Counted from the stretch's first letter, positions 1 to 9,292 are shown. The stretch: DNA of 64,000 nt from Paenibacillus profundus (GCF_021369635.1 NZ_JAJNBZ010000006.1:1-64000); one strand, 5' to 3'. Translations and numbers: made by a program. The notes: a model not told the origin generated them from the letters alone.

Positions 1-268
1 CAGTCTGTTGCTTAAACTCTCCATTGCGGTCTCGTGGAATGTTGAGATGCAGATCGCCATACTCCGTGTGCAGTGTACGAGTATATCCACCATTACGTGA
101 GTTTCCTGAATTCACCCCAATACGGTCGTACTTTTCATAATCTAGAAACGAAGTTAATTCGGTTTCCAACAAACGATTCATAGCCAATTCGAGATGAGCA
201 CGAAAAACTTCTGTCACATCTTGTTTCGTAACTAGAGCTTGGACTAAATCTGATGTAAAATGATTCAT
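1..268 (-). CDS. IS256-family transposase, N-terminal part (runs off window)
   Basis: The reverse strand from an ATG at 268 reads an uninterrupted 89-residue N-terminus with the pattern of Mutator/IS256-type DDE transposases: AMNRLLETELTSFLDYEK, then NSGNSRNGGYTRTL and LNIPRDRNGEF. These enzymes cut and paste their own element. The catalytic residues would lie beyond base 1, so activity cannot be judged. A GAGG-rich sequence precedes the ATG. The family is recognised from memory of conserved N-terminal motifs. Confidence 0.85.
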   Translation of the reverse strand, partial: MNHFTSDLVQALVTKQDVTEVFRAHLELAMNRLLETELTSFLDYEKYDRIGVNSGNSRNGGYTRTLHTEYGDLHLNIPRDRNGEFKQQT

Positions 269-377
269 AGGGAAGACCTCTTTTCTGTGAATTGTGTTGT
301 GGTGACTTAATTCTACAAGAAAAGGTCTTCCTTTTTGCTATTTATCTATTTACACAAGATATTTTACGCTCTCAAAT
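1..377. mobile_element. End of an IS256-type insertion sequence (partial)
   Basis: The transposase 5' end is followed by about 110 bp of non-coding DNA. On the reverse strand this closes with GAGCGTAAAATATCTTGTGT (about 374-355), which resembles the terminal repeats of IS256-type elements (an ATTGTGTAAA-like core). The other end and any target duplication lie outside the window, so the border near 377 is approximate. Confidence 0.5.
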
Positions 378-456
378 AGATGTTGAAAATTGATATATTA
401 AATAGAAGACATACTATAATTAAGCCATATATACATACAGGTTTGGAGGTATTATT

Positions 457-1482
457 ATGGCAAGTGTTAATTCTTTGATTTCAGATATTCAAAAACTATC
501 AGTATCTCAACAAGAACAGTTGCTTTCCTATTTAGAAGAACTGCTTGTATTAGGTACACAAGTAGGTCAAGTAACACAAGAAGTCAAGGAATTTAGATTT
601 GCCAAGGGAAAAATCTGCCCACATTGTAGTGCTGAAACTGTATCAAGAAACGGCAGGTATAAAGGGAAGCAACGATATATTTGTAAATCCTGCAATAAGA
701 CTTTTACTGACTTCACAAACTCTGCCACTTACAAAAGCAAGAAAACATTAGATAAATGGCTTAAATACGCTAAATGTATGATTGCAGGTTATTCCATTAG
801 AAAGAGTGCTAAAATTGTAGAGATTAATATTGCAACAAGTTTCTTTTGGAGACACAAAATACTTGATTGTATAAGGTCATTTTTTGGTGTAGGCTCTGTT
901 GAGGGAGTAATTGAGGCTGATGAAGTATTCTTTGCAGAGAGTTTCAAAGGTACAAAACCTTCTAAAATGCCGAGAAAATCTCGTGAAAGAGGCAAACAGA
1001 TTAAAAAGAGAGGTATATCTAACGAACAGGTTTGTATTGCTACTGCTATTGATAGACAGGGTAATCTAATTATGGAGTTACTATGTAGAGGTAGAATGAC
1101 ACACCAAGAAATAGAAAGACTCTATGACGGTCGTGTAGGGGATAACTCTATCTTTTGTACTGATAGTCATAAGAGTTATGTTCAGTTTGCCAAAGATTGT
1201 TCATTGGAACATAAACGTATACAAAGAGGAAAACATAAAGAAGGAATTTACCATATTCAACACATTAATGCTGTACACAGCAAATTAAAAAAGTGGATGA
1301 ATAAGTTTAATGGTGTTGCAACTAAATATATTAGCAATTATTTGTATTGGTTTAAATGGCTACAATTATTTGAAACTGACAAAGAAGTTGTTAAAATCAA
1401 GAACTTTATGGTTCAATGCAATGTAGCCCATGCTTATACAAGAATAACAGATTTTAAAGAAAGAGAGCCAATATTTATTTAG
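457..1482 (+). CDS. IS1595-family (ISXO2-like) transposase
   Basis: A 341-residue transposase. An N-terminal zinc ribbon (C54-x2-C57 ... C76-x2-C79) is followed by an ISXO2-like DDE/N nuclease domain. Visible catalytic candidates are D155 in EADEVFF, D236 in CTDSHKSY and the N271/H274 region of HINAVHSKLKKW, the spacing expected for IS1595 elements. The gene starts at an ATG behind TTTGGAGG and appears intact. The alpha/beta-hydrolase gene 61 bp downstream on the same strand is a likely passenger, since IS1595 elements are known to carry accessory genes. I could not identify the terminal inverted repeats. Confidence 0.85.
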   Translation: MASVNSLISDIQKLSVSQQEQLLSYLEELLVLGTQVGQVTQEVKEFRFAKGKICPHCSAETVSRNGRYKGKQRYICKSCNKTFTDFTNSATYKSKKTLDKWLKYAKCMIAGYSIRKSAKIVEINIATSFFWRHKILDCIRSFFGVGSVEGVIEADEVFFAESFKGTKPSKMPRKSRERGKQIKKRGISNEQVCIATAIDRQGNLIMELLCRGRMTHQEIERLYDGRVGDNSIFCTDSHKSYVQFAKDCSLEHKRIQRGKHKEGIYHIQHINAVHSKLKKWMNKFNGVATKYISNYLYWFKWLQLFETDKEVVKIKNFMVQCNVAHAYTRITDFKEREPIFI

Positions 1483-1543
1483 GTATATACATTTGTAATA
1501 TTTGGAATGACGAATTATTTATATTTTAGGAGGATAAATTGTA

Positions 1544-2251
1544 ATGATAAAAAATAATTTTAAAATAGAAAACATTCCAGCAATTTTGTGGGGTGACAAA
1601 TCAGATAAGTTATTTGTGGTGGTGCATGGTAACATGTCAAATAAGGCAGATGACTCGATTATTGTATTTGCAGAAGAAGCAACAGCAGTAGGTTATCAAG
1701 TGCTTAGTTTTGATTTACCTCAACATGGTGACCGTAAGGATGATACTTATCTTTGCAAAGTTCAAAACTGTGTTCAAGACCTTAATACAATTATGACCTA
1801 TGCAAAATCGTTATCAAATAATATAAGCATTTTTGCTTGTAGCATGGGAGCATATTTTAGCCTATTAGAATATAGTCATGAGCCGTTGAAGCAGTGTTTG
1901 TTTCTCTCTCCTGTGGTAAATATGGAACGTATCATAAATAATATGATGACATGGTTTAACGTAAGTGAGAGTAGACTAAAAATAGAAAAAGAAATTTCTA
2001 CACCTATTGGACAAACTCTCTATTGGGATTACTACTGTTATGTGAAAGAACATCCTATTGTTGCTTGGAATAATCCAACTTCAATTCTCTATGGTTCAGA
2101 AGATAACTTATGTGAGTTTGACGTTGTATCTGAATTTAATAAACGTTTTAACTGTAATTTGCAAGTAATGGAGAATGGAGAACACTATTTCCATTCTGAG
2201 GAACAGTTGCAGTATTTCAGACAATGGCTGAAAAAACATATTTACGTTTAA
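1544..2251 (+). CDS. Alpha/beta-hydrolase, probable IS1595 passenger gene
   Basis: A 235-residue alpha/beta-hydrolase fold protein. The oxyanion region is VVVHGN (about 25-30). The nucleophile elbow is ACSMGAY with Ser100, the likely acid is Asp187 in YGSEDN, and the likely histidine is His214 in GEHYF. The substrate is unknown; small size and no signal peptide suggest a cytoplasmic esterase or related enzyme. It has its own AGGAGG site and lies 61 bp behind the IS1595 transposase. It ends just before the broken ATPase gene, so it is probably carried inside the insertion sequence. Confidence 0.7.
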   Translation: MIKNNFKIENIPAILWGDKSDKLFVVVHGNMSNKADDSIIVFAEEATAVGYQVLSFDLPQHGDRKDDTYLCKVQNCVQDLNTIMTYAKSLSNNISIFACSMGAYFSLLEYSHEPLKQCLFLSPVVNMERIINNMMTWFNVSESRLKIEKEISTPIGQTLYWDYYCYVKEHPIVAWNNPTSILYGSEDNLCEFDVVSEFNKRFNCNLQVMENGEHYFHSEEQLQYFRQWLKKHIYV

Positions 2252-2324
2252 TGATAATAAAAAATGATTGATGTATAAATTTCTTTAAAAGCGAATTAAG
2301 GGAAGTCAAAATGGCTTGTTGGGG

Positions 2325-2534
2325 ATATCGGGCTAATCGTTTTTCAATGCCAGGCATTCCAATTAATATCATCGCAATGTCATTACGATCGTAGATATCC
2401 CTGAGCTGTTCTAAATTTTGCACTTTTAGTCGATCTATTTCATCAACAATTATTAAGTCGATATCCTCGTAAGCATCGGTGGAATAATTTTCTTCTTCTC
2501 CTTTAGTAAGCACTTTATACATAGTTCTTGTCAA
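2325..2534 (-). pseudogene. TniB/TnsC-like transposition ATPase remnant
   Basis: The reverse strand encodes a Walker B strand ([12 protein letters not shown]) and a sensor-I strand ending in [14 protein letters not shown]. This pattern is typical of AAA ATPases that assist DDE transposases (TniB/MuB-like). Similarity stops abruptly after ARYPQ near 2325, where the IS1595 unit begins; the remaining codons down to 2217 are unrelated read-through. The Walker A half is also missing upstream of the TTG at 2534. It is a relic of an older transposon, interrupted by the IS1595 insertion. Confidence 0.6.
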
Positions 2535-2810
2535 CCTCTTAGGGAGTAAAAAGTTGCGTGTTCAGAAAAGGACGAGTTTTGTAACATATATCTAGCTTGT
2601 AAGATATTAACATGTTATTATTTTGATTAAAGGGCGCTTTTTAATTTTGTTCAGCAATCTTTTGCGGAACAAGGATTAGAAATCGCAGGAGAAAAAGAGT
2701 TAGCATTGGTGAATAATTTGTGTACCCTATTTTGAGAATTATGGAAATGATATTTGGAATGTTTTAGGCCATGTATGAAAGTGGCTTGTCTTAGGAGAGG
2801 AGATAAAAAA

Positions 2811-3332
2811 ATGATTGAATTACGAAAAATAACCGGGGATAACATAGACGAAGTAATAGCACTTGAAGTTGGAGAAAACCAGAAAGACTTTATACAAACT
2901 ACTAACCTCAGAAGCTTTGCAGACGCTCATATGTTGAACGCAGACGGGATACCAGCGACTCCCATTGCCATTTATGCCGATGGAGCTGCGGTTGGATTTT
3001 TGATGTATATTTACGATACGTTGGATCATGAATCATTTGAAAATGAAGTTTTTTACGGGAAGAAGAGCTATTTTATATGGCATATTATGATTGAAAAGAG
3101 TTATCAGGGGAAAGGATATGGCAAACTTGCCTTTGAAAAAATGTTGTTGGATATTGAAAATATGCCATATGGGGAAGCAGAATATGTAACCCTCTTTTAT
3201 CGAACAAGTAATGTCATAGCTAAAACATTATACGCTTCATTTGGTTTCGTAGATACAGGAATCATTCAGGATAATTCGATGTTGGCGATTAAAAATCTAG
3301 ATGGGAAAATAACAGAAGCCGTAGTGGAATAG
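2811..3332 (+). CDS. GNAT-family N-acetyltransferase (BltD/PaiA-like)
   Basis: A 173-residue acetyltransferase. The start at 2811 is chosen over upstream in-frame codons because AGGAGAGGAG lies just before it. The acetyl-CoA binding motif A reads IEKSYQGKGYGKLAFEK, followed by the conserved late motif with NVIAKTLYASFGF. Similar proteins acetylate polyamines or small amine compounds; the substrate here is not shown. The gene sits between transposon remnants and is followed by a strong terminator, so it may be cargo of the decayed element. Confidence 0.8.
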   Translation: MIELRKITGDNIDEVIALEVGENQKDFIQTTNLRSFADAHMLNADGIPATPIAIYADGAAVGFLMYIYDTLDHESFENEVFYGKKSYFIWHIMIEKSYQGKGYGKLAFEKMLLDIENMPYGEAEYVTLFYRTSNVIAKTLYASFGFVDTGIIQDNSMLAIKNLDGKITEAVVE

Positions 3333-3423
3333 GCTCTCTCGGAAAGCCGGTTTTGTTAACTCTGTCTAAGCAAAAATATGATATTTACACCGCAATCGGG
3401 CGCGTTTGTGAAGTAAGCAACTG

Positions 3424-3466
3424 GTCCAATTTCTTAATTTTAATGTTGAGAAATTGGACTTTTTAT
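3424..3466 (+). terminator. Rho-independent terminator after the acetyltransferase gene
   Basis: GTCCAATTTCT (3424-3434) pairs perfectly with AGAAATTGGAC (3449-3459) and is followed by TTTTTAT. The remainder of 3467-3702 contains no supportable gene. Confidence 0.8.
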
Positions 3467-3702
3467 ATTTATTCATAGTGCAAAATAGCACTTAAAACAG
3501 GTGCAAAATAACTCCAAAAGTGACACGTAAGATGCTCCCAAATAACGCCATTAGGGAAATAAAACAGAAGTGACTGCAACAAATCGAAAATAAACTGCTC
3601 CATCAGCGATAACGGCTGGCCCAGCACCCTGAAAGAAAGAAGGGGTACAATAATTCAAATTACATGTACTCATGGGATTCAACGAAAGCAAGACCTAAAT
3701 AG

Positions 3703-4062
3703 AAAGAGAGTATCGGCACTGCCCAAAACGGAAATTCTATCATTAGATTTATCGTAAATAAATATAAAAGCACTGATGAGGATGATGATTCGACATCAGA
3801 TACAGTCATTCCGTTTCAAGTTGCGTATGCTGTATCTATCCATAAAGCACAGGGTTTGGAATATAACTCTGTAAAAATTGTTATTACGAATGAGATCGAA
3901 GAGCTCACTCGTAATAACATTTTATATACATCAATCACGCGAGCAAAAGAAAATCTAAAGATTTATTGGACACCTGAAACAGAGCAAAAGGTATTAAATA
4001 GCTTAGAATTTAAAAATGGGAGAAAAGATGTTGCGCTTTTAAAATCAAAATATAGTTTATGA
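3703..4062 (+). pseudogene. C-terminal remnant of a UvrD/RecD-like helicase
   Basis: An open frame from 3703 (after a TAG at 3700) lacks a credible start but encodes the C-terminal helicase block: PFQVAYAVSIHKAQGLEY (motif V, SIHKAQG) and NNILYTSITRAKENLKIYW (motif VI, TSITRAK). These are UvrD_C_2-type motifs that couple ATP hydrolysis to DNA unwinding. The ATP-binding half is absent. It was probably left behind by rearrangement in this transposon-rich stretch. Confidence 0.6.
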
Positions 4063-4380
4063 GTATTTTGGTGTTACTACCAAAACGTTATGACCACCAG
4101 TGGACGACAAAATAATAAAAGTTACCAGTAATCGATAGACAGCATAAACCTGGTAAAGAGGAGGAGCTTTTTTAAATTGAATAGTGGTATATCTAACATT
4201 CAATTAAGCATTAAATTTAATCCTGAAAGGGACGCCCTTTAATCAAAACTACAATTTCATATGTGAATAGTCATTTAGTTAACTTAAGTGAAAACTAAAA
4301 AGTATTGCCATCTGCAAGAAAGACACAATCATATAGGCTGTGTTTATTATTGATTAAATGTGTAACATCTTAATTCTAGA

Positions 4381-4417
4381 AAAAGGAGCAGTTTGCCACG
4401 GCAGCTGCTCCTTTTTG
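4381..4417 (+). terminator. Strong hairpin terminator
   Basis: AAAAAGGAGCAG pairs (with one slip) with GCTGCTCCTTTTT. The A-run before and T-run after make it usable on both strands. No intact gene lies immediately on either side. Confidence 0.65.
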
Positions 4418-4497
4418 TGTGCATCTAGAAAGGGACATTGAACAAAACTCCACAAAGTAATGTTAATAGAGAGAAAGTTAAAATCACGTACTAAAGT

Positions 4498-4577
4498 AAT
4501 GGGTTATATGATGTGACACATCATATCTTATTTTTTCATCCGAAAAGAATGGGGTATATAATGTGTCACATCTGTCA
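4498..4577. repeat. Two 30-bp direct repeats with a TGTGACACA core
   Basis: Copy 1 (4498-4527) and copy 2 (4548-4577) both read AATGGGxTATATxATGTGxCACATC and are spaced 50 bp apart. Each contains a palindromic TGTG(A/T)CACA core, like a dyad operator. No gene follows closely, so the function is unknown. Confidence 0.5.
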
Positions 4578-4602
4578 CAGGACTAGAATATAGTCCCATA
4601 AG

Positions 4603-4633
4603 AACCCGCGCCCAGCGCGGGTTTTCTTTTTTA
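4603..4633 (+). terminator. GC-rich rho-independent terminator
   Basis: AACCCGCGC-CCA-GCGCGGGTT followed by TTCTTTTTT. It is a textbook terminator, yet no intact gene lies upstream within 500 bp, which suggests deletion of the gene it served. Confidence 0.8.
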
Positions 4634-4682
4634 AGGGATCAAGTTCTTGTCCTTTGTCCAGGACAAGAACTTGATCCCTTAA
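4631..4682. repeat. Perfect 22-bp inverted repeat containing GGACAAGAAC
   Basis: Arms at 4631-4652 and 4661-4682 are exact reverse complements around an 8-base loop TTTGTCCA. Each arm contains GGACAAGAACTTG, a 12-base match (GACAAGAACTTG) to an inner site of the Tn7-like transposon at 19321-19332. A further GGACAAGAACAT follows at 4692-4703. These probably are ends of a related, decayed transposon. Confidence 0.6.
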
Positions 4683-4947
4683 CCGATAATGGACAAGAAC
4701 ATGGTCTCATTGCCGATTAGATAGTTATTAAATTATTTTAAGGGAAAAATCAGTCGGTTTACCCCACACATCATGGATTCTTAACTTAAAACAAGCATAC
4801 TTCTCACAAGGTAGTCGGGATTAACCTGTTTACTTTTGTATAGGCAGGATATGTTGATATCCCTATCGAATAATTTCCTGAAAGCAGAATTCTCTCACAA
4901 TTCAACAAAAGGATGGATCACACTAATGTTCTTACAAGACTGACCCA

Positions 4948-5157
4948 TCAACTAATTTTCACATGAGCACGAATCCTTGGCTCCAGGTAAACAAGAGTTT
5001 TATCCTCTCCGGAGACAATCCCTTTGCTCACCCCATAAAAAGGCTCTCTTTTCTTTAGGCCCTGGTCCATGATCAATGATTCCAGTCGGCGTATTTCAAG
5101 GAGTGTGAAACAGCGTATAACACCATATTCACGCTTTGGTTTATTGGATTCTCCCAT
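4948..5157 (-). CDS. Short hypothetical ORF, possible DNA-ligase-domain remnant
   Basis: A 69-residue reverse-strand ORF. Its stretch GVSKGIVSGEDKTLVYLEP followed by RIRAHVKI faintly recalls the OB-fold end of LigD-type ATP-dependent ligases, but I cannot establish homology. There is no convincing ribosome site. The rest of 4063-5450 outside the listed hairpins and repeats shows no gene I can support. Confidence 0.25.
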   Translation of the reverse strand: MGESNKPKREYGVIRCFTLLEIRRLESLIMDQGLKKREPFYGVSKGIVSGEDKTLVYLEPRIRAHVKIS

Positions 5158-5450
5158 AGTATTTCGAGGATTGAAGTCAGTTCTTCATTAAGCTAACGGG
5201 ACACGATAGTTCAATTCTGATGGTATGCAAACAACCGCCAACATCTTGCAAACAGCCCCAGCCCATCCACCCTTTGTGGGATAAGAAGCTAGAGCGATTG
5301 GATTAGTTATGAGGGGAATCCGGTGGCAACCTGACTAAGCATATGATTGCTAGACCGGTAAGAATAAATGGGAATCTTATCAGCAGTGGACTCACAAACC
5401 CATTAAAATATGTTACACTATTCCATATTTGTTCATCCATGGAGGAACTT

Positions 5451-6128
5451 ATGAAGCTGTTGATCGTAGAGGACGATATTGGGATATCGTATACAATTGC
5501 AAGAGTTATGCAGGATGAAGGGCATAAGGTTACGGAGTGTCATAACGGAGAAGAGGGCTTGCATCACGCATTGTACGGCGAGTTCGATTTAATTATTTTG
5601 GATATTATGCTGCCTAAGGTTGATGGATTTACGTTCATCCAAGAGCTGAGGAAGCAAAGAGTGGATACCCCGATTCTTTGTCTGACGGCAAAAGACGGAT
5701 TGAACGACCGGGTAAAGGGGTTAACGATCGGAGCGGATGATTATGTGGTGAAGCCATTCGAGATTCCAGAGCTGATCGTCAGAGCTAAAGTGCTGCTGCG
5801 CCGTTATGGCAAAGTTAATCAAGAAGAGCTGATTAGCTACGGCCCGATTGCTATTCAAGTTAGAAATCGAGCAATAACGGTCACAGGAGAAGAGCTGACT
5901 TTGACAGAAAAGGAATATGAGCTGCTTGAGTACCTGCTCATGAATAAAGAGCAGATCGTGACGAAGGAGCAAATCTATAACCGAATTTGGGGACTCGATT
6001 CGGAAGCGGGAATTGGCATCGTGGAGCTCTATGTCCATTATCTTCGGAAGAAGTTGTCTTCATGGCATGCCGATCAATATATCCAAACCGTAAGAGGTTT
6101 GGGCTACATACTCAGAATAAACGAGTAG
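5451..6128 (+). CDS. OmpR-family response regulator
   Basis: A 225-residue DNA-binding response regulator. The start at 5451 is set by GGAGG five bases upstream. The receiver domain (1-115) has the acidic pair E7/D8/D9, phospho-acceptor D51 in ILDIMLPK, T79 and K101. The winged-helix effector domain covers about 125-225 and ends in the RGLGYIL signature. The cognate kinase is encoded two genes downstream at 7966, with the DUF885 gene between them. This suggests that the regulator controls the peptidase-like gene. Its last 186 bp are duplicated at 9388-9573. Confidence 0.93.
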   Translation: MKLLIVEDDIGISYTIARVMQDEGHKVTECHNGEEGLHHALYGEFDLIILDIMLPKVDGFTFIQELRKQRVDTPILCLTAKDGLNDRVKGLTIGADDYVVKPFEIPELIVRAKVLLRRYGKVNQEELISYGPIAIQVRNRAITVTGEELTLTEKEYELLEYLLMNKEQIVTKEQIYNRIWGLDSEAGIGIVELYVHYLRKKLSSWHADQYIQTVRGLGYILRINE

Positions 6129-6148
6129 TTTTTCAAAGGGAAATCAAA
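5963..6148 (+). repeat. Duplicated segment, copy 1 (regulator 3' end)
   Basis: This 186-bp stretch recurs at 9388-9573 with only three mismatches by direct reading. It covers the last 55 codons of the regulator and the start of the spacer to the DUF885 gene. Confidence 0.95.
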
Positions 6149-6197
6149 GGTTCATCTTATATATTCTTCTTATACTCTACAAAGGGGAGATTAATGC

Positions 6198-7946
6198 ATG
6201 AACCTTGTAAGACAGATGTTTAAGAACACCAGATTGACTATTTTATTGGTAGCAGGATTACTTGTCTTGCTGACTGTAGGTGGTTTGTTATGGCGGGCTC
6301 AACATAAATCAGAGGACTTCGGCACCATGATTCAAAAGATGGCGGTTGCCACCCTGAATGAGGACCCCGAGTTTCAGCTTTATTATGGTGCGGAAGAAGT
6401 GAATGGTCTTCGATGGGATCCCACTAAGCTTTCCGACTACTCGGATGCCTATTACCAACAAATAAACGATGATACCGAAGAATTTTTGAAAAAGTTGAAT
6501 GCATACGACGCTGCCAAGCTTTCCTCAGAAGACAAGCTTACCTACGATATCTTCAAATGGCAAATAAGCACGGCACAACAATTGAACAAATATTCGGATT
6601 TGAACACAGGCGGATATCATTCCCTAATCAATTTCTCGCCGTTTTTCGCTAACAACTATCCGATTCGTAACCAAGCAGATGCAGAAAATTATATTGTTGC
6701 GCTGAATGGGTTTTCGGACAAGGTCGCACATTTCATAGACAGAATTCAGGACAAACAAGAGAAAGGATTCATCCCCACTTCTGAATTTTTGAAGGAAATA
6801 CTCATGGGTTATGATAATTTGAAGAACACAAAACCGGAAAAAACGGTTTTGTACACTTCATATGTAGAGAAATTATCGGAGATAAAGCTCAAACCGTCCA
6901 AAGAACAGGAACTGAAAAAGGCGTTACTACAGACTTTAAGCGATCATGTACTTCCTTCTTACGGCAAACTTGCCGATTTGATCCAAAACGATCTTCTGAA
7001 GCAAGCATCCGTGGGTCAGGGGGTTTGGAGTCAGCCGGGTGGCGGCGAGTATTATTCTGCTCTGCTTAGACTTACTACGGGTACGGACCTCAGTCCTCAG
7101 GAAATTCACGAGATCGCCAAACGCAAAGCGGAAGAGATCGTAAAGGAGCTAAGAAGCCCAGTCCCGGAGAAAGCACAAGAGACTACAGTTGTAAACCAAC
7201 GCGTAGCAGGAGATGAATTACTGCAAACGGTTAACCGCAGTTTGTCGGAAATAAAGCCCAAATTGTCCGATTGGTTTGAAGAAGCGCTTATTCCCAACAA
7301 TCCAGTGGATGCGCGGTTATATCCGGCTCCGGTCTCGAATGTAGGCGCATTTTATATCCCCCCATCTATTAATGGCGATAGGAATGGAAGATTTTTTTTT
7401 CCGCCAGGCAGACTGTTTTTCGAAGAGGAAGCTAAAATGTTTGCGATGCATGAAGGCGTTCCAGGACATCATTTTCATTTTTCCATCGAATACAACCAAC
7501 CGGCAATTCCATTAGCCCGTAAAATTACTAATTTACCCGGATTCTCAGAAGGATGGGCAATCTATGCGCAAACTTTAGGCGTAGAGATGGGCTTGCTTGA
7601 TCAGAAGACGGTACAAAATCATTTGCTTTATTTTTACCTTGAAACCGTTATCGACACGGGTATTAATGGGCTGAAATGGACAAGAGAACAAGCTTATGAA
7701 TATCTGGTGAGCATGGATAGAACGGAATTCAGTGCCTTGATTGACAGCGCCATTGCTTTTCCCGGACAAACAATTTCCTATGCCATCGGATATGATCAAT
7801 TTCAATCTCTTCGAGAGAAAGCGGAAAGCGAGCTCAAGGATCGTTTCGACATTAAAACTTTTCATTCCGTTCTTCTTCGAAACGGTAAAATGCCATTTCC
7901 GATATTGGAGCAGCAAGTGAATCAATACATCAAGTCCGCCAAATAA
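6198..7946 (+). CDS. DUF885-family membrane-anchored metallohydrolase
   Basis: A 582-residue protein with one N-terminal membrane anchor (about 12-32) and the rest presumably outside the cell. The DUF885 zinc-site motif HEGVPGHH lies at 418-425, followed by GFSEGWAIYAQTLGVEMGL, the usual partner segment holding the downstream glutamate. Family members are thought to be peptidases or related hydrolases; the substrate here is unknown. It is sandwiched between a response regulator and its histidine kinase with short gaps, so the three form an operon. A truncated paralogue lies at 9605. Confidence 0.85.
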   Translation: MNLVRQMFKNTRLTILLVAGLLVLLTVGGLLWRAQHKSEDFGTMIQKMAVATLNEDPEFQLYYGAEEVNGLRWDPTKLSDYSDAYYQQINDDTEEFLKKLNAYDAAKLSSEDKLTYDIFKWQISTAQQLNKYSDLNTGGYHSLINFSPFFANNYPIRNQADAENYIVALNGFSDKVAHFIDRIQDKQEKGFIPTSEFLKEILMGYDNLKNTKPEKTVLYTSYVEKLSEIKLKPSKEQELKKALLQTLSDHVLPSYGKLADLIQNDLLKQASVGQGVWSQPGGGEYYSALLRLTTGTDLSPQEIHEIAKRKAEEIVKELRSPVPEKAQETTVVNQRVAGDELLQTVNRSLSEIKPKLSDWFEEALIPNNPVDARLYPAPVSNVGAFYIPPSINGDRNGRFFFPPGRLFFEEEAKMFAMHEGVPGHHFHFSIEYNQPAIPLARKITNLPGFSEGWAIYAQTLGVEMGLLDQKTVQNHLLYFYLETVIDTGINGLKWTREQAYEYLVSMDRTEFSALIDSAIAFPGQTISYAIGYDQFQSLREKAESELKDRFDIKTFHSVLLRNGKMPFPILEQQVNQYIKSAK

Positions 7947-7965
7947 AAGGAGTTCAGACCCCGAT

Positions 7966-9237
7966 ATGATTAAACGCACGCTAGTACGAATGACGATATG
8001 GAACAGCACGGTCGTATTTTGCTTGCTCATCATACTGGGGGGAGCGTTATACGGGCTGGCGCGTTATCGGATATATTCCGACATTGACCGTCAGCTGGTT
8101 TTTAATATTGACCACATGCATCAAATTACTCTAAGTAGTGGGGCTCAAGTCATTAACATTGATTCGAAGGAACCGGAACGTTTTATGATGTTATTTTATT
8201 GGGATTCCAACGATACCTTGCTTCAAAGCTTATATTATAAATGGCCATTTATCGAATTGAGTTCGATTCTTCGGGAAAAACAAAACCACATGGGACCCGA
8301 GTCAATACGCGTGGATAAGAAAACCTATCGATTCGTAAGCAGACCCTATCAGGGCAATTTGCCAGTAGTCGAGGAGCTGTCTAACACGCCTTTGAAAACA
8401 GTTCAGTTATATACGGAAATTTCTGCCGAGGCGTATTATTTGAATCGGTTATTATGGAGTATTAGTATCGGAATCGGTATCGGCGCGTTAATATCTATCA
8501 TCGCAGGTTACGCATTGGCTAGACGGGCGCTCATTCCGATTCAGAAGGCTTGGGACAAGCAGCAGCAATTCGTTGCAGATGCCTCTCACGAGTTGAGGAG
8601 TCCGCTTTCGGTCGTCCGAGGGCAAACACAAATATTGTTACGCCATCCCGATCATACGATCGAGGAAGAAAGCGCTCCAATTTCAGCCATTCTGAAAGAA
8701 ACCAAAAGAATGAGCAACATGGTAGACGGGCTGCTTCTTCTGGCAAGAGGCGATTCACATGAGGAAGTCATCTCATGCAAACCTGTGCGAGTTGACGGGA
8801 TCATTAAAGAGATTGCAAAAAATATAGAGCCGATAATGGATTACAAGCAGTTGCGGTTACAGCTTCATGTCGAAGGCTCGGAATTGCTCATGAATGGAGA
8901 TGAGGATCGTCTCATACAGTTGTTCATGATTTTGTTGGACAATGCTATTAAATTTACTCAGGCAGATGGGCAAATCGATCTTGAGTGTCTTAGGCAGGGG
9001 AAGTCAGTTCTCGTAACCGTCAAGGATAACGGAGTGGGTATTTCGGAACACGAATTGCCACTCGTATTTAATCGCTTTTACAAGGGAGATTCCTCTAGAA
9101 ATAGAGGGGATCATGGAGCGGGTCTAGGGCTATCGATCGCGCGTTGGATCGTCGATCAACATCAAGGTTCTGTCCACATTAGCAGCGGGGTAGGGTGTGG
9201 TACGACCGTTATGATTCGTTTTCCAGTGATTAGTTAA
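7966..9237 (+). CDS. Sensor histidine kinase
   Basis: A 423-residue membrane kinase. TM1 is about 12-32, an external sensor loop covers 33-160, and TM2 is about 161-183. The dimerisation box holds the phospho-acceptor His208 in ADASHELRSPLSVV. The ATPase domain shows the N box (LLDNAIKF), G1 (KDNGVGI) and G2 (GAGLGLSIARWIV). It is the evident partner of the OmpR-type regulator at 5451. The 19-bp gap to the DUF885 gene, with AAAGGAG inside, indicates co-transcription. Confidence 0.93.
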   Translation: MIKRTLVRMTIWNSTVVFCLLIILGGALYGLARYRIYSDIDRQLVFNIDHMHQITLSSGAQVINIDSKEPERFMMLFYWDSNDTLLQSLYYKWPFIELSSILREKQNHMGPESIRVDKKTYRFVSRPYQGNLPVVEELSNTPLKTVQLYTEISAEAYYLNRLLWSISIGIGIGALISIIAGYALARRALIPIQKAWDKQQQFVADASHELRSPLSVVRGQTQILLRHPDHTIEEESAPISAILKETKRMSNMVDGLLLLARGDSHEEVISCKPVRVDGIIKEIAKNIEPIMDYKQLRLQLHVEGSELLMNGDEDRLIQLFMILLDNAIKFTQADGQIDLECLRQGKSVLVTVKDNGVGISEHELPLVFNRFYKGDSSRNRGDHGAGLGLSIARWIVDQHQGSVHISSGVGCGTTVMIRFPVIS

Positions 9238-9260
9238 ATAATAGAGTTGATAGGATACCG

Positions 9261-9292
9261 CGGCAGCCGACCAGACAATCGGCTGCCGTTTT
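9261..9292 (+). terminator. Terminator of the regulator-DUF885-kinase operon
   Basis: CGGCAGCCGA (9261-9270) pairs perfectly with TCGGCTGCCG (9279-9288), followed by TTTTC. Confidence 0.85.
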
